From Spirogloea muscicola (taxonomy: Eukaryota > Streptophyta > Zygnematophyceae > Spirogloeales > Spirogloeaceae): DNA of 16,364 nucleotides. Under the pieces are notes generated by a model. The model saw nothing but the letters and a program-made list of their open reading frames with translations, was not told where the DNA came from and did not search any database. This document shows positions 1 to 7,934 of the stretch, piece by piece (the stretch's first letter is position 1; each line of letters starts with the position of its first letter). The stretch is taken from the NCBI GenBank assembly GCA_009602725.1, contig WELB01000018.1, positions 1,173,871 through 1,190,234 of the forward strand, written 5' to 3'. The position numbers and the translations under genes were made by a program.

Positions 1-131
1 TACTTTTCGGGCTGGCTTCTCACAGCCCTTGCCCCCATTGGGAGAGCCACTTCTTCCAGCGCACCGCCAGCCCCCGCTGCCTCCACTTGTCGCCGGCGCG
101 CCACTGATTGCCCCCCGCCGCCGCCGCGGCC
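1..131 (+). promoter_or_regulatory. 5' leader / proximal promoter of citrate synthase
   Basis: This short stretch precedes the citrate synthase start codon. It becomes steadily richer in C and G toward the ATG, ending in CCG/CGC runs around 111-131. It holds a short hairpin-forming repeat at 4-28 (GGGCTG at 9-14 pairing with CAGCCC at 23-28) and an ATTGG, a reversed CCAAT box, at 38-42. No TATA box is visible. The window begins here, so the rest of the promoter is missing. The role is inferred from position only. Confidence 0.4.
4..28 (+). repeat. Dispersed hairpin repeat, copy 1 (forward)
   Basis: GGGCTG (9-14) pairs with CAGCCC (23-28) after a run of T. It lies 103 nt before the citrate synthase ATG. 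The similarity to the copies at 5780, 6146 and 16184 was found by eye. Confidence 0.6.
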
Positions 132-3100
132 ATGGCCGCCCGCCTCGCCGCCTCGCGCCTCCTGCGCCGCCGCCGCGCCTCCCCTCTCCTCCCCGCCCTT
201 GCCCGCGCCCTCACCACCGTCCGTGCCCGCTGCCCTCGGCCCTGCCCGGCCCCCCGCTGCTCCCCGCCTGCTGCCCTGCTTACCTTCCCCCGCCCTGCGC
301 TGCCCTGCCACAGGACTCCCTGCGCTCCCGCCTCGCGCAGCTCATTCCGGAGGAGCAGGTCCCCCCCCGCCCCTCCCAGCTCAGCGCCCCGGCCGCCTCG
401 ACCCTCCATCCTCTTCACCGATCCACCCTCCAGCTCAGCCCGTGGCTTCCGCCGCACCGGCTGCCCAGCATCAGCTTGCGTCTTCTGAGATCCGCCTGCC
501 TGCTGGGGGGCTTGCAGGAGAAGGTCAAGGAGCTTCGCAAGAAGCATGGCTCCTTGTCGCTGGGCGAGACGACTGTTGAGATGGTTCGTGCCTCCCTGCA
601 CGTCATGTCTGCACCTTCATTGACATGCCAGCTATCGAGACCGCACCACCACCACCCGACGACGGTTGTGAGGAGGTGCTCACTGTCGAGCTGGCTTGTG
701 CCAGGCCATCGGAGGCATGCGTGGAATCAAGGGCATGCTGTGGGAGACGTCCCTCCTGGACCCCGAGGAGGTTGCCCCCTCTTCCACTACCCAGGCTCGG
801 ACGTGTCCCACTCGTGCTCGGTCAGCTCACCAAATGAGGCTCAACTTCCCGAGTCGAGCTGCTCCTGCTGGTGCAGGACGCAGGGGTGGCCTGGTCTCTG
901 TCGAAGCATTGTGGCTGATCATCGCTTCTTCTGTGACCTTTCTGCACCTCCTGCAACGGCTCGGGAGCTCCCGCCAGCTCTGATGCAGCCTGCCATGTTG
1001 CCTCGGGTGCTCAGGGCATCCGCTTTCGGGGCATGTCGATCCCAGAGTGCCAGGAGAAACTGCCAAAGGCTGTCAAGGACGGTGAGCCCCTGCCAGAGGG
1101 CTTACTGTGGCTGCTGGTGACAGGAGAGGTATGACGAGCAACGAGCAACCACCAAACATCGCGCCAACCCTGATGAGTAGTAGCCCAGGAATGTCAGCAA
1201 CAAGAGGGCAAAGCAAGGTGCAATGCAGGGGGCCTCGTGTTGCCCCCTTGGTTGGCTGTTCGACCAAGAAGGTGCAGCATGATGCAGCACAAATTGAGCC
1301 TGCAGAAGTCGCATTGGGCGGCGATCGCAGGTTCCTACAGATGCGCAGGCCAAGGGCTTGTCTGAAGAGCTCAAGGCGCGCGCCAAAGTGCCAGGTGAGC
1401 GGAGCGGGTCTTGTTTTCTAGATACAAACCTGCTCGCTGCTTCCTCCCGCTGTGCCTGTACAGCTATCTTTCGCTTCCCACTGCTTTTTATTGAAGCTTT
1501 GCCTAGCTGGGTTGCGGCTCCTGTGGCGACTGAGTGCTTCTCCTCAAGCGGTGGCCCAAACTGCGAGGTTTTTGAGCATCTCTTGCGGACTTCTGGCAGG
1601 TCATGGGCTCTCACTACCACCTTTCTTTGGTCTGCAGACCACGTCTTCAGCGTGATGAAGGCTCTTCCTGACAATGCGCACCCCATGACTCAGCTGACGG
1701 CTGGCATCATGGCCCTTCAGGTGTGGGCCTCTTACGCATCCTAGCTGCTTCATTCATCTGCTAACCCCAATTGCTTGTACACAGTCTTGGCGGTGTCTCA
1801 CTTTATTGGCCGCGCATGATCCAAGAGCTTAAACCAGCTTCATTGTCTCTGTTCAGACGCAGAGCAAGTTTGCAAAAGCATATCGCGAAGGCGTCAACAA
1901 AACCAAGTGAGCAACGATGCAGGTTGCTTGCCAAGCCGTCAATTGAAGGCCACACGAAAGAGCGTGTGCTTGCTAACAGAGGACACAAGCTTCTCCTTTG
2001 CCAGTGTAGTAATCTAGTCAAAGTATGGCATCCTACGCTTTTCTCCTGAACCTATTTCACAGAGTGTGAGTGTGTAACGGCAGTTGCTTGTTTGCCCGAG
2101 CGTGAGTGCTCCAGCATCAGCAATGTGCAGTTGGCTGGACAGGCATCTTGCCCCTCTCTTCTTCTGCCCTTGACTGGTTGTTGCTTGCTGTGTCTTCTAA
2201 GTGGCATCACTCACCACATGTCATCCAGGTATTGGGAGCCTGTGTACGAAGATTCTATGGATCTCATAGCAGCACTTCCAAGCGTGGCCTCTTGGATATA
2301 CCGCAGGTCAGGACACTCATGTCAGCATCTGCATGTATGCACTTGCTTAGGTACGGGCTAAAGGTTTTCCACAGAGTAGAGCTCCTGCACATCTGGTTAT
2401 GACTTGGTCTCCTGGACAATGGTCTGCACTTTGATCAGCAGCTTGGTCAACGATGTGCTCCTGTACAGCCAATATATGTTCGTTCTCCTCACGGCTATGC
2501 CTCTCCTGATAATGTACTGCGACGAGGTCAGGTGCTACAAAGGTGGGAAATTGATCGCTGCTGATTCGTCCCTGGACTATGGAGCCAACTTTGCGCACAT
2601 GCTCGGCTTTGAGGACACGGAAATGCACGAGCTCATGCGTTTGTACCTTACAATACACAGGTCCATTGTCAACACCTGTCATTGTCAAAGCTGAGCCAGA
2701 CTGCAAACTTTGCGCTAAGTCGGAGGGCACATAGCAGGAGTATCATGCATTTACTTATCCCGCGGTAGATGCTGGTGATGGTGATCTGATCATTTGTGTG
2801 TGCAAGCAGGGCTCATATCGTGCCGTGCACTTTGCTTGACCTGATACAAAACGCAGGGTATGGTTGTCATCCAACCCCTGCTCCTCAAGTGGCAGCATTT
2901 GCCTATTTGTGCAGTGATCATGAGGGTGGGAATGTCAGCGCGCACACTGTGCACCTGGTAATGAGCCCGATAGCAATTGGACGCCTGTCCCCCTCCCATT
3001 CAATCCCGCTTAGTAGTGCATCGATGCGGCACTACTGATGTTACACACCAGTCACTCGTCTATCTTGGCCTTGCAGGCTGCAAGGCACCTCTCCAATTCT

Positions 3101-4671
3101 GAACCTCTTGCCGTTCTCGTTTATTCTGCGCCCCTAGGTCGGCAGTGCTTTGTCGGACCCTTACCTGTCATTGGCTGCTGGTATGAACGGGCTTGCTGGG
3201 CCCCTGCACGGTCTTGCCAACCAGGTGCATGAGCGAGCCCTTTGCATCTGGTCAGCCTGCTCCACGTGAGGTGCTTGCTGTCGGGCAGTGGCCATGTCTG
3301 GTCGTGGCTGAGACTGTGTGCATATGGAGCCTCACCCACCCCACGCTCAGCATTACTCTAGAGCAACTCAACATGCAACATTCCACTCACAGTAAGCTAA
3401 GTAGCAATTGACCACGGGAAAGCATGTGCAGGAAGTGTTGAGGTGGCTTGAAGACGTCAGCGCTGAGATTGGTGCTGAGGTGTCCAAGGAGCAACTCAAG
3501 GACTTCGTGTGGAAAACGTTGAAAAGTGGAAAGGTCAACCTTCATGCCCTCACTGAGGTGTCAGCATATGCACGCAGTACAAGCACTTGTATCCAACACA
3601 GTTGCATGATCCTCGTCTGAACCTGGTGTACGGCTGCAGGTTGTGCCTGGATATGGCCACGCCGTGCTTCGGAAAACGGATCCAAGATATTCTTGTCAAC
3701 GGGACTTTGCTCTGAAGCACTTGCCTGACGACCCAATGTTCAAGCTTGTGAGTTGCAATCGTCAAGGCCTCCAATGGCACTGATGCGTTCTTGCATAGAT
3801 GAGAATATTTTCAACAGGAACACGTTGCTTGCCAACACCATTTGTGAACGACTTTTAGTCTGCTGTACTGAGCATATAGTCTATCACCTTGCCTCCCGAT
3901 ATCCAATCCATACGAGGTAGTGCCCCCCATGCTCCTTGAAACAGACGAATTTTGAGTCTGCTGTACTGATCACAAAGTCAATCACCTTGCCTCCAGGTCT
4001 CAAATCTATACGAGGTAGTGCCCCCCATTCTCCTTGAAACGGGCAAGGTGAAGAACCCCTGGCCAAATGTCGATGCACACAGTGGCGTCTTGCTCCAGTA
4101 CTATGGCCTCAAAGAATCAGAGTAAGTCATTTCTCCTCATTCCAGCGGTCAGTCATCGCCACGTCTAGCCTGCGACTTCTTTGGTGGCACTAATGCTGGA
4201 GGTGGCAGCATCTTTGATTGTGAAGTCATGAGCCGGGGCATGTGATTGTCTACACGAGCTTACACCTGGTGGTGCTAACCACTCAAAGTGCTTTGTTGGT
4301 GCATGTACTTTGCAAGCAGTTACTACACTGTGCTCTTTGGTGTTTCTCGAGCAATGGGAGTGCTTGCTCAGGCATGTCCTTCTCTCATACTATGCAGCTT
4401 ACACATATTCACCTCTGTGTCTCCTGCCTAATGCGCTGGGTGAAGCGAGTTGCTAGTCACGTCTTCGGACTGCTATTAGTAGTGTTGCAGAAGACCAGCA
4501 TGAGCTCTAACTGTAGCGCTTTCCTTGGACCTCTGCATCAACTGAAATGTATCTTGTGCAATGCAGCTTACTTGGGATAGAGCACTCGGCCTGCCTATTG
4601 AGCGCCCCAAGAGTATGACAAGTGAATGGTTGAGAAACTACGTAGCAAAGAGTGCAACCGTGAGTGCTTGA
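132..4671 (+). CDS. Citrate synthase, mitochondrial, 17 exons, complete
   Basis: Condenses acetyl-CoA with oxaloacetate to citrate, the first step of the TCA cycle, in the mitochondrial matrix. Exons: 132-218, 314-358, 518-583, 705-770, 1015-1128, 1331-1394, 1638-1720, 1857-1906, 2229-2306, 2532-2660, 2915-2957, 3138-3224, 3432-3533, 3640-3747, 3997-4121, 4320-4371, 4567-4671. They sum to 1404 nt (467 aa plus TGA) with every phase matching; plant mitochondrial enzymes are near 470 aa. Exon 1 encodes an Arg/Ala/Leu-rich, acid-free leader ([15 protein letters not shown]...), a typical mitochondrial presequence. Motifs: GGMRG and [12 protein letters not shown] (exon 4), [14 protein letters not shown] (exon 10), [12 protein letters not shown] (exons 10-11), GPLHG (His about 299), PGYGH (His about 345), TDPRY, NVDAHSG (Asp about 400), [10 protein letters not shown] and ERPKS. 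The spacing 299/345/400 equals that of pig His274/His320/Asp375. Introns are 95-322 nt; intron 16 is GC-AG. The start gives the only leader joined in phase to exon 2. The product is not in doubt; exon 1's donor (219) is the least certain junction. Confidence 0.95.
3849..4043 (+). repeat. Imperfect ~97-bp tandem duplication across the intron 14 / exon 15 boundary of citrate synthase
   Basis: Two adjacent copies, about 3849-3945 and 3946-4043, each contain the end of intron 14 and the first ~45 nt of exon 15. A 20-nt block at 3911-3930 recurs exactly at 4009-4028, and further matching blocks lie on both sides. Only the downstream copy has a usable acceptor (CTCCAG, ending 3996) and continues into the conserved NVDAHSG coding sequence. 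In the upstream copy the same site reads CTCCCGA, so the AG is lost. The second copy is taken as the real exon because it alone gives the right phase and the full exon. Confidence 0.88.
4372..4566 (+). other. GC-AG intron 16 of citrate synthase
   Basis: Exon 16 ends ...GTGCTTGCTCAG (4371) and is followed by GCATGT rather than GT. The acceptor is ATGCAG (4561-4566). The coding frame on both sides ([17 protein letters not shown], then [16 protein letters not shown]) matches the family with no missing residues, so the junction is well fixed. Confidence 0.8.
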
Positions 4672-5138
4672 TTCAAGGGCTTGTCGGTGGCAGAAGAAGC
4701 TGGCCTCAAGTCGGCTTTGAGTTCTCTCCACATGGTAATGTCAGCTTGAGTAGCCACCCTTCATAAGGGAAAGGGTCTACTTCGCACGAGAACATGCGCA
4801 AGGACAGAGACCATGGGAGATATCCCTGGTCACGTGTGCAGTGTCAGCAAAGGAGAGTGGAATTACGTCCTCCTACATGTGACATGTACTGCTTGATGAT
4901 TGTAACGGGTCTGCACTTGACTTCAAGCTCTGGGAAACCGTAGCTGCGCTCCTTTTTAGGGTAGATGCCTTCGGGAACCAAACAGACCCAAGGCTATGTA
5001 TGGTAAGTAATGGCCCCATAAAGGAGAATGCATCTTAAAAAAGCATAATGGTATGACTGGAGAATACCAAAAGGGCCCTGTGATGGTGGAGTGCGCTCTA
5101 TTGTAAAGGTCTACAAGTAGTCTGTGCACGTCGATAGC
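4672..5138 (+). terminator. 3' region of citrate synthase with probable poly(A) motif
   Basis: A TGTAA at 4901-4905, about 230 nt after the stop codon, is the green-algal polyadenylation motif and the best candidate for transcript end. The remaining sequence shows no coding similarity that I recognise. Assignment of the motif is by position and known green-algal usage; there is no transcript evidence here. Confidence 0.4.
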
Positions 5139-5724
5139 TCAAGGGTCAAGGATGCCTCTTGTCTGCTGTGTTCGACATGAGAGTGCTGCGACTGCTGAGT
5201 CCTGCACTTTGACTACACAATGTTGCACGTAGCGCGGCTTGTAGAGGAGCGACTGGAACATTCTGGGGTAGGCCTTCGAGTAAATTGAGGCCTTTGAGCG
5301 GGGGTTGCTAAGGACGGGCGGCACGACAAATGTCGGCAGAGGCTGGAAGCCATTGAGCGCGTTGTGCGACACCCCACAGGTGGCTCACCGTGTCGACCTG
5401 ACAAGGATGGTGAGGTCGCCGCAACGTCCATGGACGCTTCCCAATTGGGGAGACTCACGCTGGCTGGGCCTGGCTGGGCGACAGACCCATGCGGAAAGGA
5501 GTGGCTATGAGGACCACCCGGGACACCACTCTTATCCGTGCGCTATGAACATCGATGGCGGCTCCTGGTATCGAGGGAACATCCCTCCTCCATCGCCTGG
5601 CCTACCTGTTGAAGCGCGCCCTAGTAGTTGGGTCGGTAGCTTGGAGCATTTAAGCGTCCCCCAGCAATGGTTGCTTGTTTACAGAGGCCGTTCTTGCTTA
5701 CTTTTTAGCGTTCCCGGGCTCTAG
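5139..5724. other. Unassigned GC-rich block, open on both strands
   Basis: This stretch is more GC-rich than its surroundings and has open frames on both strands. The plus strand is open from 5305 to 5724 (139 codons from an ATG). The minus strand has two overlapping frames, 5458-5213 and 5372-5139. The 5372-5139 frame contains a Pro- and aromatic-rich stretch (LPTFVVPPVLSNPRSK, then YPRMFQSLLYKPRYV) that looks more like protein than random translation. I do not recognise a family on either strand and cannot build a spliced model with a start and stop. It could be an exon of an unidentified minus-strand gene, or a decayed gene or transposon piece. Confidence 0.25.
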
Positions 5725-5779
5725 CCACACATCAGTGGGCTGGGCGCGCATTACAGAAAGTGCTCGCCCATTGAGGATA

Positions 5780-5798
5780 GGGCTGGAAAAGCCAGCCC
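5780..5798 (-). repeat. Dispersed hairpin repeat, copy 2 (reverse)
   Basis: GGGCTGG (5780-5786) and CCAGCCC (5792-5798) form a perfect 7-bp stem with a 5-nt loop. Read on the minus strand it resembles the copy at 4-28, and the match extends into the flank beyond the stem (a C-rich stretch followed by AATGGG-like sequence). Its other flank resembles that of the copy at 16184-16202. Confidence 0.6.
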
Positions 5799-5997
5799 AA
5801 AAAAGAATGAACAAAGTACGAGAAGGGGGCCAGGGGAAAGCATTAAAGCCAGGCCAGGCCCTTGGCGTGCAGGGTGGTACTGCGGCGCCTCAGATTGGTC
5901 TGTCAGATATTGAAGCGTGCTAGCAACCCCACCGGCACAAAAGCTACGCAGTTGCTACAATATGCATGTGCTCCCTCGTCAGTACCAAGAGTCCCCT

Positions 5998-6048
5998 CAG
6001 TTGTGCTTTTAGTGTCCTCCTTCAGTTGTGCTTTTCATTGTGTTCCTT
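5998..6048 (+). repeat. Two-copy ~25-bp imperfect tandem repeat
   Basis: CAGTTGTGCTTTT occurs at 5998-6010 and again at 6023-6035. Each is followed by a diverged 12-13 nt tail ending in CCTT. It is a minor local duplication in non-coding DNA. Confidence 0.65.
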
Positions 6049-6145
6049 AGCCCCTCTTTAGATCTTGCTTTGTTCTTCTTACAACAGTGTACTGGCTTGC
6101 TTTGGCCCATTTCTTGTTTCATGCGCTAGCACGCGCCTTCTCGCC

Positions 6146-6168
6146 TTTTGGGCTGGCCTCTCACAGCC
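6146..6168 (+). repeat. Dispersed hairpin repeat, copy 3 (forward)
   Basis: TTTTGGGCTGGCCTCTCACAGCC, with GGCTG pairing to CAGCC. It is almost identical to copy 1 at 4-28 (TTTTCGGGCTGGCTTCTCACAGCCC) and lies in the same orientation. Confidence 0.6.
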
Positions 6169-6654
6169 ACTAACTTTCGAGAATGCTATATGCTGTCTAG
6201 TCTCTTCCTTGACCGGAGCTGACCATGGCTCACCTGCGCCGCCTCCGCTGCACTGTCGGGCAACGTTGTAGGGTTTCGCTCCGCGCCATAAGGCACGGGC
6301 GGACACCAGACAGCGGACGCTAGAGAGCCTCCCCCCGGCAGGACTCCTTTGACCCATGCGTAGACCGGCGCATGGTGTAGAAGCTCTCGTGCTTGCTTAG
6401 ACTATCCTCTGAACGAACAATGTCTCAGAGGCTGGTTGGGCTTGTGGTGCTTGATTCAGCGCTGGTTGCATAGTTGTAAGATTGCTCTGGTCCATCGTTT
6501 GGTTGCGTCAACGGCTGCTTTCTTGACCTGGATTGAAGTAAGATCTCATCCCATTACCAGTCCGAGTGCTCTAGCTTTGGCGATCCGACTCTGCATTCTC
6601 TGGCTTTTGCACCATTTGATCGCAGCTTGCTTCATTCTGTCTAGCACAACCGCA

Positions 6655-7655
6655 CATGGCTCAGGTTTACTGCACAGATTTTGCTGAACGTGCATCTGAG
6701 ATACCTCTCAGAATCACATCCACGACACGTAAGAACATAAGAGGAGCTCCATTCCGTCCAGAAGGCTCTACAAGCCTCATCTGTATGCCAAGGTCACTTT
6801 GGTGCCAGAGTTGCTAGCTATAGGCCTGATAGGACCTTCTGCTGGTTTCATTGCTGCTACCACTCTTTTACCTGGAAAGAAGGTTGTGTCTTGTAAGTAA
6901 GTCTAGTAAGCACACAGACTGAGGGATGTGCAAATATTATGGTAAATGCATTGCATTCACACCTCTAGACCGCCACGCCATGCCCACCCCTGAAAAGATG
7001 TTGAGTTGTAATGAGAAAAGTAAGAACTCCGTCTTGAGAATGAGGCAAGGGTCTGATCAAATTGACGTTGAGCCTTCTGACAGGCACGGCATTGTGGGGG
7101 TTTGTCAAGGTGTCAACATAGATTGATCAAAGGCTTGAGATGCCTTAACGATGGCATACTGTACAAATGCTCCTATTATGTACCACTGTATCATAGATGT
7201 CAACTAAGAGGCAATCTGTTGCACGTTCATCATCATAGGGATGATGAACCAATGTTCAGCAAGAATTTGCAGTATACCTGAGCCATGTTGCAGTTGTGTC
7301 AGTCACGATCCAGCAGGCTAAGATTCGATGCTACCGTGTAAAAGCCGCTTTGGCTCACCCGAAGTAGCCTATTTGATTCGCCGAAATTAGACAGATTGTT
7401 GGCGCGGGATGCCAAGGTCCAAGCTATTGCTAACATTCCTGCACCTCCTGATCTCAAGTCATCGCGGCCTTTCCTCGTCTTGGGTAGTGACTGCTGGCAA
7501 TTTGTTATGAGATGTAGCTTCCTTGCCAGACCTCTTATGGTTTGGAAAATTTGTATGAATTGTGGTGTGGGATACCCCTCATCAGCCGTCATTTGTACAC
7601 CTAAATGTACCTTTGACTTAAGCTCCTGGTGTGCGGCACTCTGAATGTAAGGGGT
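6655..7655 (+). pseudogene. Decayed Ty3/gypsy LTR-retrotransposon reverse transcriptase (pol fragment)
   Basis: The pieces of a Ty3/gypsy reverse transcriptase appear in the right order on the plus strand, but in different frames. At about 6750-6895: RRLYKP...PELLAIGLI.PS, the conserved start of the RT domain. At 6926-7126: MCKYYGK...DRHAMPTPEKML, then RQGSDQIDVEPSDRH (family: MCVDYR, DR.PLP, SGYHQI, P.D.HKT). At about 7155-7210: TNAP then I.DV. At about 7225-7260: the catalytic DD followed by FSKNL. At about 7275-7345: TIQQAKIRC and SRFGSPEVAYL. At 7405-7540: AKVQAIANIPAPPDLK and FLARPL, the RT connection segment. At about 7545-7650: W.TPHQPSFVHL, the start of the RNase H region. Several stops and frameshifts separate these pieces, so it is inactive. 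No LTR, integrase or gag was found. It ends some 280 nt before MSH5. Family assignment is firm; the exact ends are approximate. Confidence 0.85.
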
Positions 7656-7934
7656 GGTTCGCCAAGACCGGGCTTGCTGGCGGAGCAAGATTAGCGGCGG
7701 GGGAAGGCATCGGGATGAGGCTGCAACAATAATATGGCAGCGCATACTGCAGGGGCAAGGTTCAGCGGTGCACGAGGAGAAGACAAGGGGAAAGAACCCG
7801 TCTTACCCACGAGGATGGGCAATACGTTTGTGTGGCACGGCAGCGACTGCAGCAGGGGGAGCAGTTGTGGGGCATCCGGGCCCTGCCGTGCCGGATTGGC
7901 CGGGCGGCCGCGCGCCGCAGCTGCAGCCAGCAAC
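7656..7934 (+). promoter_or_regulatory. Probable MSH5 promoter / 5' leader
   Basis: Lies between the retroelement relic and the chosen MSH5 start. GC content rises sharply from about 7850, as it does at the start of citrate synthase, which suggests the transcription start is near here. In-frame ATGs at 7734 and 7815 mean part of this could be coding if transcription starts further upstream. The ATG at 7935 was preferred for its AAC context (A at -3) and because the upstream frame shows no family similarity. Confidence 0.35.

Larger units (their letters stand above)
5725..6654. other. Intergenic, no gene supported
   Basis: It contains two copies of the hairpin repeat in opposite orientation (5780-5798 and 6146-6168) and a small tandem repeat at 5998-6048. 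Several short open frames exist on both strands, none with recognisable motifs. An ATG at 6224 opens a short Arg-rich frame (MAHLRRLRCTVGQR) resembling an organelle presequence, but I could not join it to any downstream exon. Confidence 0.5.

Noticed and set aside
20-601. A 193-codon minus-strand open frame opposite the citrate synthase 5' end
   Set aside because: It is a shadow of GC-rich coding DNA, with an Arg/Gly/Ala repetitive translation and no known motif.
29-1120. A 363-codon plus-strand open frame at the left edge
   Set aside because: It runs through exons and introns of citrate synthase in changing frames. GC-rich sequence with few stops explains its length, and its translation is a low-complexity Pro/Arg/Ser mix outside the real exon pieces.
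7299-7745. A 148-codon minus-strand open frame
   Set aside because: The plus strand of the same DNA carries ordered Ty3/gypsy reverse transcriptase motifs, so this is the antisense shadow of the relic.
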